NCBI GenBank assembly: GCA_023014485.1
Contig: JAJOZX010005531.1
Span: 196,501 to 260,500, forward strand
DNA length: 64,000 nt
Direction: 5' to 3'
Source of the DNA: Bathynomus jamesi
Lineage: Eukaryota > Arthropoda > Malacostraca > Isopoda > Cirolanidae
The notes below the pieces were generated by a model. The model saw only the letters and a program-made list of their open reading frames with translations. It did no database searches and was not told the origin of the DNA. The position numbers and the translations under genes were made by a program. Shown here one piece after another: positions 19,943 through 31,219 of the stretch (its first letter is position 1; every line of letters begins with the position of its first letter).

Positions 19943-22900
19943 ATGAGTGCAATTTTACAACTTCAACAGGCTCCCAAGGGAACCAAATATTCTAGGTTGT
20001 CACCAGAACAGTATTCAATATATTTAGATAACAATGTTGGTAATAAGGATCAATCTGTGCTATTGAACGGAAAATATTTTCAAATTGTCGAAAAAACTGG
20101 AAACAGTATCAAAGTTATTTGTAGGCAGTGTACAAAGAAAACTACAATTCTGTCTGCTGGCCTCGACTCAACAAGCAATCTTCTGAGGCACCTCAGGGTT
20201 AGTACTACTTAGTAACTAAGTAGTAAGTAGCAACATTAACATAATGGTTCAAGTCATATTTTAAGTGACTGGTGCCATACAAGACTAATGCTACATTTAC
20301 ATAGACGTCCATTTGAATATATTGTGCACTTCAGATATTAATAGATTATGGACTAGTAACTACATTAAAAACTGCCGATATCCAACTATAATAAAACGCC
20401 AGGTGTATCTGTCTTTCTCTCTGTCTGATCCATGTCTGTAATTTCTCCTATTTAGTTACTGAAGGACGAAATTCGGCTTTCAATTTAACATAGGATAAAA
20501 ATGCACTGATCATGGTGAAAATAATTTTAGTTAAAGATAACAAAATTTTAGAATCTTGTTAAGTATTAATTTCAACTAGAAGTTTGATACTCTGATAAAT
20601 ATTATACAGGGTGTTCAAGAAGTCTCTCCGCATGATAATAATTTATTTTCTTGTGCAGAAACTACATTCGGATCTTTTGGGTGAATATGAATCGGAGAAG
20701 AAATCTCGCAAGCGTCCAGCTAAAGAAGAAGATGCCAGCGGCAGCAATGCTGGCCCTGCCAAAATTGCCAAGCAGTCAACACTAAGCATGTTCCACATTT
20801 CCAAGCAAAAACCAGGACCACCAATATGCAAGGATATCCTTGAAAAGAAGATTCTCTCGCTTGTGGCTAATGGGCTCCTACCATTGAGCCTAGTTGAACT
20901 ACATGAATTTAAGGATCTTCTTTCATGTTAGTATAACTCAAATATTTTGCTATTTTTTCCATAGCTAATATCTGATTAAAATAATTAATCATATTATTTG
21001 TATGAACATTAGACTATCGCTAGCCTAGCTAAATATTTTGATATTTTTTCCATAGCTAATCTATTGTATTTGTTTTAATTTTTAAATATTTTTTTCAGAC
21101 GTCAACCCGGCTGTTCAGGTGCCATCTAGACGCACCCTGGCTAGATCTCTTGCAACAACAACCAGTACAATGAAGGAAGACATACAAGCAAAACTGGCAG
21201 CAGTTGACCATGTGTGTGTTACATGCGACATATGGTCAACTAATCACCGCAGTTTCATGGGAGTCACTGCGCATTGGGTATGCTATTGATTTAGTGTATT
21301 ATTTTTATATAATTGATAAATTGACCATTGGTGATAGACTGATAGTCTGATAGACTTATAGTATAATCTTTTCAATTATTCGACATGTGTTCCTCATTCA
21401 TTAATTTGGTGAGTCTTCATTTTGCTGTGATTCACAGTAATTTCACACTAATTCACTGATTCTGTCATCTGTCATTGTGTCTGATTCACAGCAAAATGTG
21501 GAAGAGTCCATATTCACAGGCTGTGAATATGGACTCTTCCACATTTTGCTCTTATGGGATGGGTCACTGATGTGGTGGTATGGTAGGCGACTCATCGCTG
21601 AATTGCCTCCTTTATATCACATAGTTCTTCTCTTCAATGTTTGGTGGCGCAGTTTAGCTGGTGCGTGTCTAACCAATATTATTAAATTAAGCTTAAAAAA
21701 ATGTTCATACAAACATTGATTTTATATTCTTACATTACAGATCAATGATGACTTGTCGCGAGGATCAGCTGCACTGGCATGCCGAAGATTTCGTGGAACA
21801 CATAGCTTTGATAAAATTGCTGGAATATTGGACAGGATCAACTCGGAGCATGGTTTATCTTATAGAAAAGTTGTATCTACAGTCACCGACAATGCATCGA
21901 ACATGGTGAAATGCTTTAAAGAGTTCGGTGTTCGTGTTCAGAATCGTACTGACGACATTGATGAAGATGATGCAGATGAAGATGATGATGAAAAAGATTC
22001 AGATGAAGAGGTTATCATCAGCAACTTTCCTGAACATTCAGGAGAGCATGGAGAGGAGTCAGTGAAACTATCATCCCATATTCGATGTGCCTCCCACACA
22101 TTGAACTTGGTAGCAACAACTGATGCAGATAAAGGACTGAATTCACCTGGACTAAAGAAGATAAAGCATTCTGCAATGGGAAAATGTTCGGCGCTGTGGA
22201 ATGCTGCTGGTAAACCCAAGTCAGCAGAAAAAATACAGGAAATAACTGGCGTCCAATTTAGGTACCCATGCGTCACCCGATGGAACTCAATGTACGACTC
22301 ATTAAGCCAAATATATAAACATAAGAACGACGTGAATGTAGCTCTTGAAGAACTGAATCTACCCATCCTCAAAGACAATGAATTGGAATTTATTTCAGAA
22401 TATTTGTCTGTTCTAAAACCAATTGCAGCAGCCCTCAACAAATTACAGGCAGAGAAAGAATGCTACTACGGTTGTCTTCTTCCAACAGTCCTAGTGACTC
22501 AAGATGCCCTCGCAAGATTGGAGCCTATCCAACCAAACGACCTGCGCTTGAGACACTGCATGCCATTACTGGCAGCAGTCGTCTCTGGCTTCAATGCCAG
22601 ATTTGGTCATTTTTTGTCGTTGAGCCCCGAGGTAACTGATGCCGTTTTGGCCTCAGTATCTCATCCGTATTTCAAACTTAGATGGATATCATTGTTGCAA
22701 GGGCCTAATTTCGGCGATCATGAAGCAATCAAGTCTCAAGTAAAAGACAAGCTGCAAATGGCTGTAAGAAATTGTAATTCTGACAGCAGTGGTAATAGTT
22801 CGGTGAACTCAGACTCATCATCTGAAGACGATTTCTTCAGAACTATGGACGGCTCATTCTCTGCTCCTAACAACAAGGAAGACTTGGAAGTCCTCAATTA

Positions 22901-23114
22901 TTTGCAGGACACCAGTAAGGCACTCGACTCTTTAGATAGGTATCCTGCTATAAAGAAGATCTTCAAGAGGTATAACACCACGCTACCTTCCTCTGCACCA
23001 GTGGAACGGTTGTTTTCGTTTGCTGGCATGGTTCATAGCCCCAAACGAAGTCGTCTCTCGGATGGTAACTTTGAACAATTGGTTTTGCTGAAAGCAAATG
23101 TTTACAGCGGTTGA
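19943..23114 (+). CDS. hAT transposase with BED zinc finger, 691 aa, four exons
   Basis: Proposed exons are 19943-20197, 20659-20926, 21099-21277 and 21741-23114. All junctions are GT/AG and the reading phase is kept (0, 1, 0). The protein would cut and reinsert the element. Residues C60, C63, H83 and H88 form a BED-type zinc finger completed only by splicing exon 1 to exon 2. Residues 90-110 are basic (KKSRKRP). CDIWS (D218), TVTDNASNM (D284) and SAPVERLFSFAG (E656) fit the hAT RNase H-like catalytic triad. CASHTLNL is the conserved CxxH motif, and the last 60 residues are the hAT dimerisation region. An acidic stretch lies near 310-333. I see no stop or frameshift. The closest family is the ZBED-like group. 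An ATG 5' exon further upstream is possible. Confidence 0.88.
20606..20640. repeat. Short mariner-like end in intron 1
   Basis: ACAGGGTGTTCAAGAAGTCT within the first intron of the hAT transposase looks like one end of a mariner-type element. No partner end was found. Confidence 0.25.
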
Positions 23115-23534
23115 ACATTAAATTAACACTCTTAACTTGCGGTTTTTACCCTTATATTGTCAGTAATTGCGTACTGCAGTAAAACTGTAAAATTAAATTC
23201 TATGTAAAAAATGTTTACTTATATATGCTGACCATTCATTGATATGGGTTATGGACCTGGTGAAATGAGAATTGAGAAAAATAGAACTAAAAACTATATG
23301 TAGGTCATTTAATAGTTTTTTCTTTGCTGATAAGTTATGATAATACTAAGTTTTAAGTTTACCACCTGAAAAACTGAAAGGGGAATCGTCAATCCCCGTG
23401 GTTTAGATCAGGTGACATGGGTAGGATGCGATGCTTGTATTGCCTCAGCCCTCAGGGGAGTATTAGGAGTGATACTTTTCAGGAGTGATTAACAAAATAA
23501 TTTGTTTGTTGTACTCTACAAGAGTACAACTTTT

Positions 23535-23677
23535 TTCAATTCATATAAAAGTGATCTTAAAAAGTGATCTTGAAAAGTGATCTTCAAGATCACACTGGTG
23601 ATCTGATCTGATCTTCAAGATCACATTTTTCTGGTGATCTGATCTTGATCTTCAAGATCACAAAGTTGGTGATCTTG
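23535..23677. repeat. Right subterminal GATCTTGA repeats of the hAT
   Basis: Many AAAGTGATCTTGAAAAGTGA and GATCTTGATCTTCAAGATCA units, mirroring the left end. Confidence 0.8.
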
Positions 23678-23695
23678 CCCATCTCTGCATATACA

Positions 23696-24001
23696 TTACA
23701 ATATATATACTTAGAAGGAAAAGTGTAGGTGTGGCTGTAAAGACTGTACAGTAATGTAGAAATGTGTGTGCACCCATTTTGGGTCTCCCATTTAAAGGTG
23801 TTTGTGGGGCAAGTGAAGATCATGAGTTTTTCAATATCTCACAGTACCATGGGGGCGCACCGCTCGGCAGAGGAATCTCTTTAAATGGGGTGTGTAAGGA
23901 CAGAGAGTATCCCCTAACCCAAGACGCTGCCTCCCTATATCCCACAACACTTGTGTTGAGCTGTGGGATCTATCACCGCACAAAGCCTTAATTTTACTCC
24001 C
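23696..24001 (-). repeat. CR1-A copy 1: proximal 3' UTR
   Basis: Begins just past the ORF2 stop on the minus strand (GGGAGTAAAATTAAGGCTTT), then GATAGATCCCACAGC, a hairpin-like AACACAAGTGTT, CCGAGCGGTG and the block shared with CR1-B. It is interrupted at 23695 by the hAT insertion. Confidence 0.85.
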
Positions 24002-26925
24002 TTAAACTATACCCAATCTATCAACATATGCGTCCAATCGATTTTTAAACGTGTTTATAGACGTGCTACTAATTACTTCTATCGGCAAACTATTCCAGCT
24101 ATTTACTATTCTATGCGTAAAAAAGTTTTTGGCAACTGCTGTCTCGAACCTTCTACTTGTCAACTTACACCAGTTATTTCTAGTCCTATTATATTGAGAT
24201 ATTTCGAAAAAGCTATCTCTATCTACGTTATCGAACCCATTCATAATTTTGAAAACCTGGGTTAGATCACCCCTTAGCCTCCTAGTCTCGAGTGTTGTCA
24301 ATTTTAACTCTTTAAGCCTATCCTCGTACGACTTTGACCTTAGCGACGGAATCATCTTAGTTGCTCGTCTTTGAACTCTTTCGATTTTGTCTATATCTTT
24401 GCGCATATGCGGATTCCAAAATTGGAACACGTACTCCAAATGGGGTCTAACTAATGATTTATAAAGAGGAACTATAATATCGAGCGATTTGTACTCAAAA
24501 TTTCGAGCTATAAAACCTAACACATTGTTCGCCTTATTGACCGCTGCTCTACTTTGTTTCGCTACTTTTAAATCACCAGTGACTATAACTCCTAAATCTT
24601 TTTCCTGCTCTACGCTTGTTAAATCTTTCCCTGACATACTATACGCAAAATTACCGTTACGCGAACCTATATGCAAAATTTTGTACTTATCAACGTTAAA
24701 TCTCATTTGCCATGTGACTGACCAATCAACGATTTTATTCAGATCTTCCTGAATTTTACCTCTATCCTCGTCATTAATCGCCCTACCACCTAGCTTCGTG
24801 TCATCCGCAAACTTTGAAACTGTACTGACTAGGCCGACATATAAATCGTTAATATATATAAAAAAAGCAAGGGGCCCAATACAGAACCCTGAGGAACGCC
24901 ACTCGCTACATTAGCCCAACACGACTCCGCTCCATCAACGACCACCCTCTGTTTCATACCTCGCAACCACTCTTCTATCCAGTGTTGGGCACTAAAGCGT
25001 TAATCCGGTAACAGTTAATTAACGAAGTTAACTTTTTTTAACGGACTATTAACGAAAGTTAATTTCCATTTATCGTTATCGGACCAGTTAACTTCCGATA
25101 ACTCGATATTTAGTCTGTTAAAGTCCGTTAACACGTTAACTGCGAGGAGCCATTCACGGAAGATCACCGCTCCGCGAATGAATTCAAACCGCCATAACTT
25201 CAGTCTGCACATTGTGTCATAGTCTTTAATAAATGTGCCTAAAATTAATTTTACCTTTCAGTTCTCGCCATAATAATTCTCTGGTAAATTAAAATTTAGT
25301 TAATGGTTACAAGGGTAACGGGTTTCAAAACATGTAATCAGTACATTTTTTATTAAAAATAAAAAAAAAAGTTAAGCAAAAAAGTTGAAAAACTTGATAA
25401 AAATACAGTTAAATACCTATTTATTGTTGGATTTTGCATAAATAAACATTTTCTATGGGTTTTAAAGCTTTTTTCCTCGATTTTTTTAAATGTTAGTAAA
25501 GAAATAGTTATCGTTAACGGATTATCGTTAACTTCCGTTAACTTAGTAGTAAAATTATCGGATTATCGTTATCGGAGTTAAAAATTGGGGTTAACGGATT
25601 ATCGTTATCGAAGTTAACTTTTTGGTTAACGGTGCCCACCACTGCTTCTATCCAATTTATTACTACACCCCTGATTCCATGAGCCTTAGTTTTTTCAATG
25701 AGTCTTTTGTGCGGCACGGTGTCAAACGCTTTTTGAAAATCTAAATACACTACATCAACCGCCCGATGTCTATCGTAAACGTCAACCACGCTTTGGAAAA
25801 ATTCTAAAAGATTAGTTAAGCAAGATTTGTTTCGCCTAAAACTGTGCTGCGTATTTCTAACTAGTTTATGCACTTCTAAGTGTTCGACTATACGATCCCT
25901 AATTATTGATTCCAGTAGCTTACCTACAACAGACGTTAAACTGATTGGCCTATAATTTCCCGCCGCACCTTTATCGCCTTTCTTAAAGATAGGTGTTACG
26001 TTTGCTAACTTGAAATTATCTGGTACGCACCCCTCAGAAATAGACGCATTAAAAATCTTTGTTAGCGGCACAACAATGCTATCTTTTAATTCTTTTAGTT
26101 GTATGGGATATATGGAATCCGGCCACGGTGATTTACGCGTTTTCATTTTATCAATATAGCGCATTACTTCCCCTTCACTAACCACGATATTATCCAAAAT
26201 ATTACCATTATCAAAAGGTATTATGTCTATGACCGTAGGGATATTCGTTACATCTTCTATAGTAAAAACTGACGTAAAAAATTCGTTTAGCAAGGTGCCA
26301 TTTCCTTGTTTTCAGAAACTAGATCTCCGTTTACATTTTTCAACGGCCTCAGACACTTTTTACTGGATTTCTATTGTTGACGTATTGAAAGAATCGCTTG
26401 GGGTTTTCTTTACCGTCAAGCTATGGAGATTTAAAATTCGCGCTTGGACTCTTTTATTACACTTTTCGCTTCACGCCTCAGAGATATGTAGTTGTTTCGT
26501 AACAACAAATTGTCTTTATCGCACTTATGTTGCCTATAAGCCCTATCTCTACTCTTTATAATGTCTCCTACTCTAGAAGTAAACCAAAGGGCCTGTTGTT
26601 TGCTTTCGCACGCTTAATTTTGTACGGTACACATTCCTCATTTATAGTCCTTAATACTGTTTCGAACGATTGCCACATTAGTTTTGCGTTGGAGTTCCCC
26701 ATCACGTTTTCCCAATTGACGTGTGACAATTTATTTCAAAATTTACAAAAGTCTGCGTGCTGGAAGTTAGGAATTTTAGTCGAGTTAGTTGGTTTCGAGT
26801 GACTTACTGAGAGGACAAACTCTACCATATTGTGATCGCTATTGCTTAACGGTTCTATTACTTGAAGATCAGTAATTAGCCTATCATCCGTAGTTATTAC
26901 TAAATCTAAAATTTTCAACAAAATC
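24002..26925 (-). pseudogene. CR1-A copy 1: ORF2 (endonuclease C-terminus and RT), broken
   Basis: Minus-strand ORF2 of a CR1-type LINE, 5'-truncated in the endonuclease domain (LDLVITTDDRLITDLQ, SNSDHNMVEF near 26800-26920). The RT domain follows: SPWPDSIYPIQLKELKD, GNYRPISLTSVVGKLLE, VVYLDFQKAFDTVPHKRL (motif A), GVPQGS-like, KFADDTKLG (motif C, near 24800), and the C-terminal ETRRLRGDLTQVFKIMNGFD and NSWNSLP, ending at 24002. A hAT MITE (24980-25644) cuts it within the 'VINWIEEW' codons, and several frameshifts occur (near 24860 and 26300-26560). It is a dead copy. Confidence 0.88.
24980..25644. mobile_element. hAT-type MITE rich in GTTAAC repeats
   Basis: Ends CAGTGTTGGGCAC and, inverted, CAGTGGTGGGCACC, flanked by a perfect 8-bp duplication CTTCTATC (24972-24979 and 25645-25652). 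The 665-bp body contains many TTAACG, GTTAAC and GGATTATCGTTA units on both strands, especially at 25510-25630. No coding sequence is seen. Confidence 0.92.
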
Positions 26926-27105
26926 GGAAACAGTACATGAAACGGAAAAGATCCAAATGGTGTAAGCTATGATAGGCCTAGTAACATCTTCATAGTGTCA
27001 TAACTTTGTTATTTTCTAATATTTTCAAAATGATACATAGCTGCTTGCACCATTTTTTCTGCTCTATCGATTGATATACATATGCTTCGTTACTGTAGCA
27101 TGTTA
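26919..27105 (-). repeat. Repeat R2 (inverted copy of 18475-18665)
   Basis: Shares TCCAAATGGTGTAAGCTATG, ACATAGCTGCTTGCACCATT and CGATTGATATACATATGC with the block at 18475-18665. It abuts the 5' truncation point of CR1-A copy 1. Confidence 0.75.
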
Positions 27106-27741
27106 AATCGCTCAATAGTGACTTATGTTCAACACCAAATTTAAATAGCTCCTTATCCTTAGAGCGAAACTTATCAAAAAACACAGTAACTGACATGTCA
27201 CAACAATCCATCTTTACGCCTCAACAACAAAACACAAAATGACCAGATCTGATGATCTGATCTAATGGAGTAATTGAACGGTGTGACAACTAAGAGGTTG
27301 CCAAATGTCGCTAGATATACACCAATATTTGCTAAGGTAAATATGCAGTTTCATGGCTCCACGAATACCGATATTTTAGTCATAAAAACCATAAATATGT
27401 ATATTTGGAGACTGTCTGAAGACCATGGCATCGGTAAAGTTTTTGTAAAACCCCGTAAAGTATTTTTTATTAATATTTTTAATAAGAACTACTTTGTACC
27501 ATTCCACCGCATGATTGCCTATAAAATGTAGCAATGAGGTGGAAATGCGTCAGTTTGGAGTGTAACGTTGATGATGGTGGATGTGTGCACTGGCTGTTCC
27601 GTTAGTGAGCTTAAACTAGTTACAGAGGATTGTGTTAAATTTAGCCAAAGTAGCAGATCTGTAAAAGTAGCAGAAAAAAATCAAGAATTATCACCAAATA
27701 ATGCAGAAAAAAACAATAATTATCACCAATTAAATAATTAA
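27106..27741. other. No recognisable feature
   Basis: AT-rich DNA. A short minus-strand open frame (26990-27211, starting MDCCDMSVTVFFDKF) extends into R2 but matches no family I know. No splice structure is evident. Confidence 0.4.
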
Positions 27742-27985
27742 GGTTAATTGAATGCCCAGTTAGGTCAATTGAATGCCAGGTTAGGTCAATTGAATGCCAG
27801 GTTAGGTCAATTGAAGGCCCGGTTAGGTCAACTGTACGCCCTTGACGATTGGTTAGGTTAAGTTGTGATATTTTCGTTAGTTAACGAAAATATCACGACT
27901 TAATCTAATCAATCATCAAGGGCGTACAGTTGACCTAACCGGCCATTCAATTGACCTAACTGGGCATTCAATTAACCTTACTTAT
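27742..27985. repeat. FB-core palindrome with 21-bp tandem repeats
   Basis: The left side has four to five tandem copies of a 21-mer like AATTGAATGCCAGGTTAGGTC (27757-27830). The core then folds around TTCGTTAGTTAACGAAAATA at 27874-27896. The right arm repeats the block inverted, ending with two 21-mer copies. It is the most symmetrical copy of this family in the window. Confidence 0.85.
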
Positions 27986-27989
27986 TTAA

Positions 27990-28879
27990 TTGGTGATAAT
28001 AAACAATAAGTCAGGCACAAGCATTATGGGCTTGATATGACTTCGATAGAATTCATATTAATGAATATGTAAATTTTGTTTTTTAAATAATTTTGCTTTT
28101 GTTTTCAAAAATTACTTAAAGCCTACTAAATCAATAAATTGTTTAATAATTATAATAACTTACTTGTATTTTATTGTCCTTAGAGAATGTCTTCATCATA
28201 TTTAATCTACCATGAGTCATTTATACATAAACTCCAACCTCCACACACACACACTCACAAAAAGCACAAAAGAAAAAAAATTCAAATGCATTGAAACAAA
28301 TACGACACGGTCCCTGAGGTAACTGACAATGAGGAAAGCCGTGCGCAATGCATAGTTGCCACATATCTCTATTTTCACTCAAACTTCTTTCTGAGGATGA
28401 GATTTGGCATTCAACGTAATGTTAGGCACTTAGAAATATGCCTGACTTGTAAACTGAAAAACTCGCTTTTCTCTTCTTTGAAAAACTAGATTGACAAAAT
28501 TATATACTTATCTGATTGTTTTGACAGATGCTATACTAATGTTGATTTTAAATTACATTAAATTTCGTAAAAGTTTCATTTTTTCATAAGTGTGATGCAA
28601 GGCATCGGAAATGATGCCTGACCTGGCTTTGTGGCTTAATGCGCTCGGTCGCTCAAGCGTCATAAAACAAGTCTGACTTTGCCCAAAGAAGCGGCGCATG
28701 GAGAGAAGGAAAAAATGTGGCATTCTAAAATTCATATTGCTCTAATAAAGTGACCATAATAAATAGATCTTTGAAATACACAAATTTAAATTTTACATGA
28801 TGACCAGGAAATTAAATTCATTTTTCTTTTAAAGTTAGGTCAGGCTGAGCCTGACCTGCCTGACCCCCGCCGTCGCCTT

Positions 28880-28880
<1 letters not shown>
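27990..28880. other. No recognisable feature
   Basis: AT-rich sequence with A-rich patches (28265-28285). Around 28625-28665 the segment GGCTTAATGCGCTCGGTCGC has the look of a decayed tRNA-derived SINE head, but I could not fold it convincingly. Confidence 0.4.

Positions 28881-28881
<1 letters not shown>

Positions 28882-28933
<52 letters not shown>
28882..28933. repeat. (TA)n microsatellite
   Basis: About 26 TA units without interruption, directly upstream of the Penelope-like fragment. Confidence 0.95.
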
Positions 28934-28939
<6 letters not shown>

Positions 28940-28959
28940 ATAATGAAAGGATGTAAACA

Positions 28960-29268
28960 AAACATCTTTTGAGACAACGATATAACTTGCGAACTAGGAT
29001 GCCAAACTGGCAAGAAGCTAAGATCATTCATAAAGGACTTGATAAGGCGATGAAGAAAGCAATTGAAGCTGCTTATATAACGTCAGGAAACGTGGTAAAT
29101 CATAGAAAGGGATTTATGTATTTAGCCAAAATAACAAGAAAAATTATGGTGAAGTTAACAGAAAGGAGCGGGCCCGAGGAGCATCAACGTTCAACAGTAA
29201 CCAGCCAATCAGGTGAAGCCACGAGTGTTCGTCCAGTACGTTTGGAAAAGATCGTCTGCATTTAAATA
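28960..29268 (+). pseudogene. Penelope-like element, C-terminal fragment
   Basis: Encodes RTRMPNWQEAKIIHKGLDKA, MKKAIEAAYITSG and NHRKGFMYLAKI. This resembles the end of the GIY-YIG endonuclease domain of Penelope-like retroelements ('..W..AkII......R...EA..I......N...G'). The RT domain is missing, so this is a strong 5' truncation. Assignment rests on the motif pattern only. Confidence 0.5.
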
Positions 29269-29394
29269 TTGTGTGTTTAACTCATGTTGTTATTCTGTGT
29301 GTGCAAGGTTTTGTGCCGAAACGTTCGGAATATAACTCCATCTTTTATCTGTGTCTTTTTCTACCACCCTTAAACCGGTAGTGAATAACCTTAA

Positions 29395-29696
29395 ATCATC
29401 ACTCGTTCATCAAACAGCATACAAACAACTTTTTAAAGACTTCACTTTCCTGCAGACATTCTTCAGTGGAAATCGTCAAAAGTTGAAGACTGATGTTTCT
29501 TAACTAATTGAGAAATACAGTACTCCTGAATTTGAACACTTTTTGGATTTCATTGGACACCGTGACTTACAAGCTAAAATACAATTACCGTCTGAACTTC
29601 TGATGTTCATCAAATCCAAGAAGATTTATACTACATTTATCAATATTTCTGTTCTACTCACAATTTTTCCGACACTTCATATGACTGTGTGTGAAT
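29395..29696 (+). pseudogene. hAT transposase fragment (pre-dimerisation region)
   Basis: In one frame with a single stop: VNNLKSSLVHQTAYKQLF, LIEKYSTPEFEHFLDFIG and YTTFINISVLLTIFPTLHMT before the stop at about 29697. The last segment resembles the hAT C-terminal 'i..il.tlPVTvaxaERSFS' region just before its ERSFS motif. LINE-C begins immediately after, so the rest was displaced or lost. Confidence 0.45.
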
Positions 29697-31185
29697 AGTC
29701 CCAATATACAGTATAAAGGAGGAGATCGATCTGAGGCCAAAAACTATAGGCCAGTGTCGCTTACATCTCGTCTCACTAAAATATTTGAAAGAATAGTTAG
29801 ACAGAAAATCTATGACTTTTTGGAAACTCAGAAAAAATTCAGTGATAACCAACACGGGTTTCGGTCAGGCAGATCATGCCTATCACAACGAATGGAACAC
29901 TACAACAATATTATTGATGCACTGGAAAGTAATGAAAACTATGATGTACTACACACAGACTTTGCTGAAGCGTTCGACAAGTGTGACCATGGAATCATAA
30001 TACATAAACTGAAATATATGGGAATAACAGGAAAAGTAGGGAAATGGATATATAATTTCCTTAGTGAGCGGCGGCAAGTCGTTACAGTACAAGGAGTATC
30101 TTCATCAGAATCAGAGGTCCTCAGCTCAATACCACAAGGAACAGTATTAGCTCCATTACTCTTCATAATCATGGTAACTGACATAGATGAGGACGTTACC
30201 AGAGACAGCACAGTAACATCCTTTGCGGATGACACAAAGATCAACAGAAAAATCAGAAACCCAGAAGATATAGGATCTCTACAAACCGACATAAACAGAA
30301 TCTACAAGTGGACGGAAGATAACAATATGAAGTTTAACACCGAGAAATTTCAGCTATTACGGTACGGAAAAAGAGAAGACCTAAAATCCATGGAATATTA
30401 TATCCCAAATAGACAGGAAATTCAGAGAAATTCTAGAGCAAAAGATTTAGGGGTTGTAATGACAGAGGATGCGAAATTTGAAACACAAAATAAGATAGCA
30501 GTAAACAGAGCAAAGAGAATAACGGGACAGATATTAAGAACCTTTAAACGAAGGGATAGGAATGTAATGATTCCTCTTCTGGAAACCCTGATCATACCCA
30601 AATTGGAATACTGCTCGGTCCTAACATCCCCATATAAAAAAGAAGACATTAGACAGCTGGAAGGGATTCAGAGAAGTTTCACAGCCAAGATCAATGGGTG
30701 CAAAGAACTAAATTACTGGGAAAGGTTATGCGAACTAGACCTATATTCACTGGAAAAGAGAAGAGAGAGATACACCATTATTTACACTTGGAAAATATTG
30801 GAGAAACTAGTCCCTACTCTTACTCTGAACCCTGTAACTCCCCAAACAACGGTGGAAGGTAGAAACGGTAGACTGTGTCGTATTCACAGATTGACAGGAG
30901 CATTCTTAACCCTGAAAGAAAATAGTTTTGTAGTGAGAGGACCAAAACTGGTTTTAATCAGTTGCCCAAAGACCTAAGAAACACGAAGGGAGTTGCAGTG
31001 GACATCTTCAAATGAAGACGAGACGCCTGGCTCAGAACAATCCCCGATGAGCCGGGCATACCTGGCTATGTGAGGTGGGGAGCACAAGAAACCAACTCAC
31101 TACTTCATCAGACCAACTCGAGAGGAGGGGCGACAAGCTTGACCTTCGTGAAATGAGGAATCATCGCGCGAAACCTTTGTAAGGT
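29697..31185 (+). pseudogene. LINE-C: 5'-truncated reverse transcriptase
   Basis: Starts inside the RT domain (GGDRSEAKNYRPVSLTSRLT). The open frame to 30977 then shows QHGFRSGRSC, YDVLHTDFAEAFDKCDHGII (motif A), SSIPQGTVLAPLLF (motif B), TSFADDTKINR (motif C), KDLGVVM, and the C-terminal LEYCSVLTSPYKKEDIRQLE. The last exon-like stretch (NQLPKDLRNTKG, DAWLRTIPDEPGIPGY, WGAQETNSLL) is in another frame after a small frameshift near 30950, plus one stop. It is a CR1/L2-like member of the Jockey superfamily; the clade is uncertain. The 3' end is a (TA)n tract shared with the SINE that follows. Confidence 0.85.
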
Positions 31186-31188
31186 GGT

Positions 31189-31194
<6 letters not shown>

Positions 31195-31219
<25 letters not shown>

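Larger units (their letters stand above)
19503..23687 (+). mobile_element. Complete hAT element with intact-looking transposase
   Basis: The terminal repeat CAGAGATGGGCA is present at the left and inverted at the right (TGCCCATCTCTG), with a perfect 8-bp duplication CATATACA at 19495-19502 and 23688-23695. The subterminal regions are packed with GATCTTGATCTTGAAGATCA units. The 4185-bp element carries a four-exon transposase without stops, so it may be autonomous or only recently silenced. It interrupts the CR1-A 3' UTR. Confidence 0.92.

Noticed and set aside
26990..27211. 73-residue minus-strand host gene
   Set aside because: Half of it lies in repeat R2, which is present in a non-coding inverted copy at 18475.
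27757..27830. CRISPR-like array
   Set aside because: The 21-bp units are directly abutting without spacers and the sequence is clearly eukaryotic.
28625..28665. Second tRNA-derived SINE head
   Set aside because: GGCTTAATGCGCTCGGTCGC looks suggestive but I could not find matching A and B boxes or a fold.
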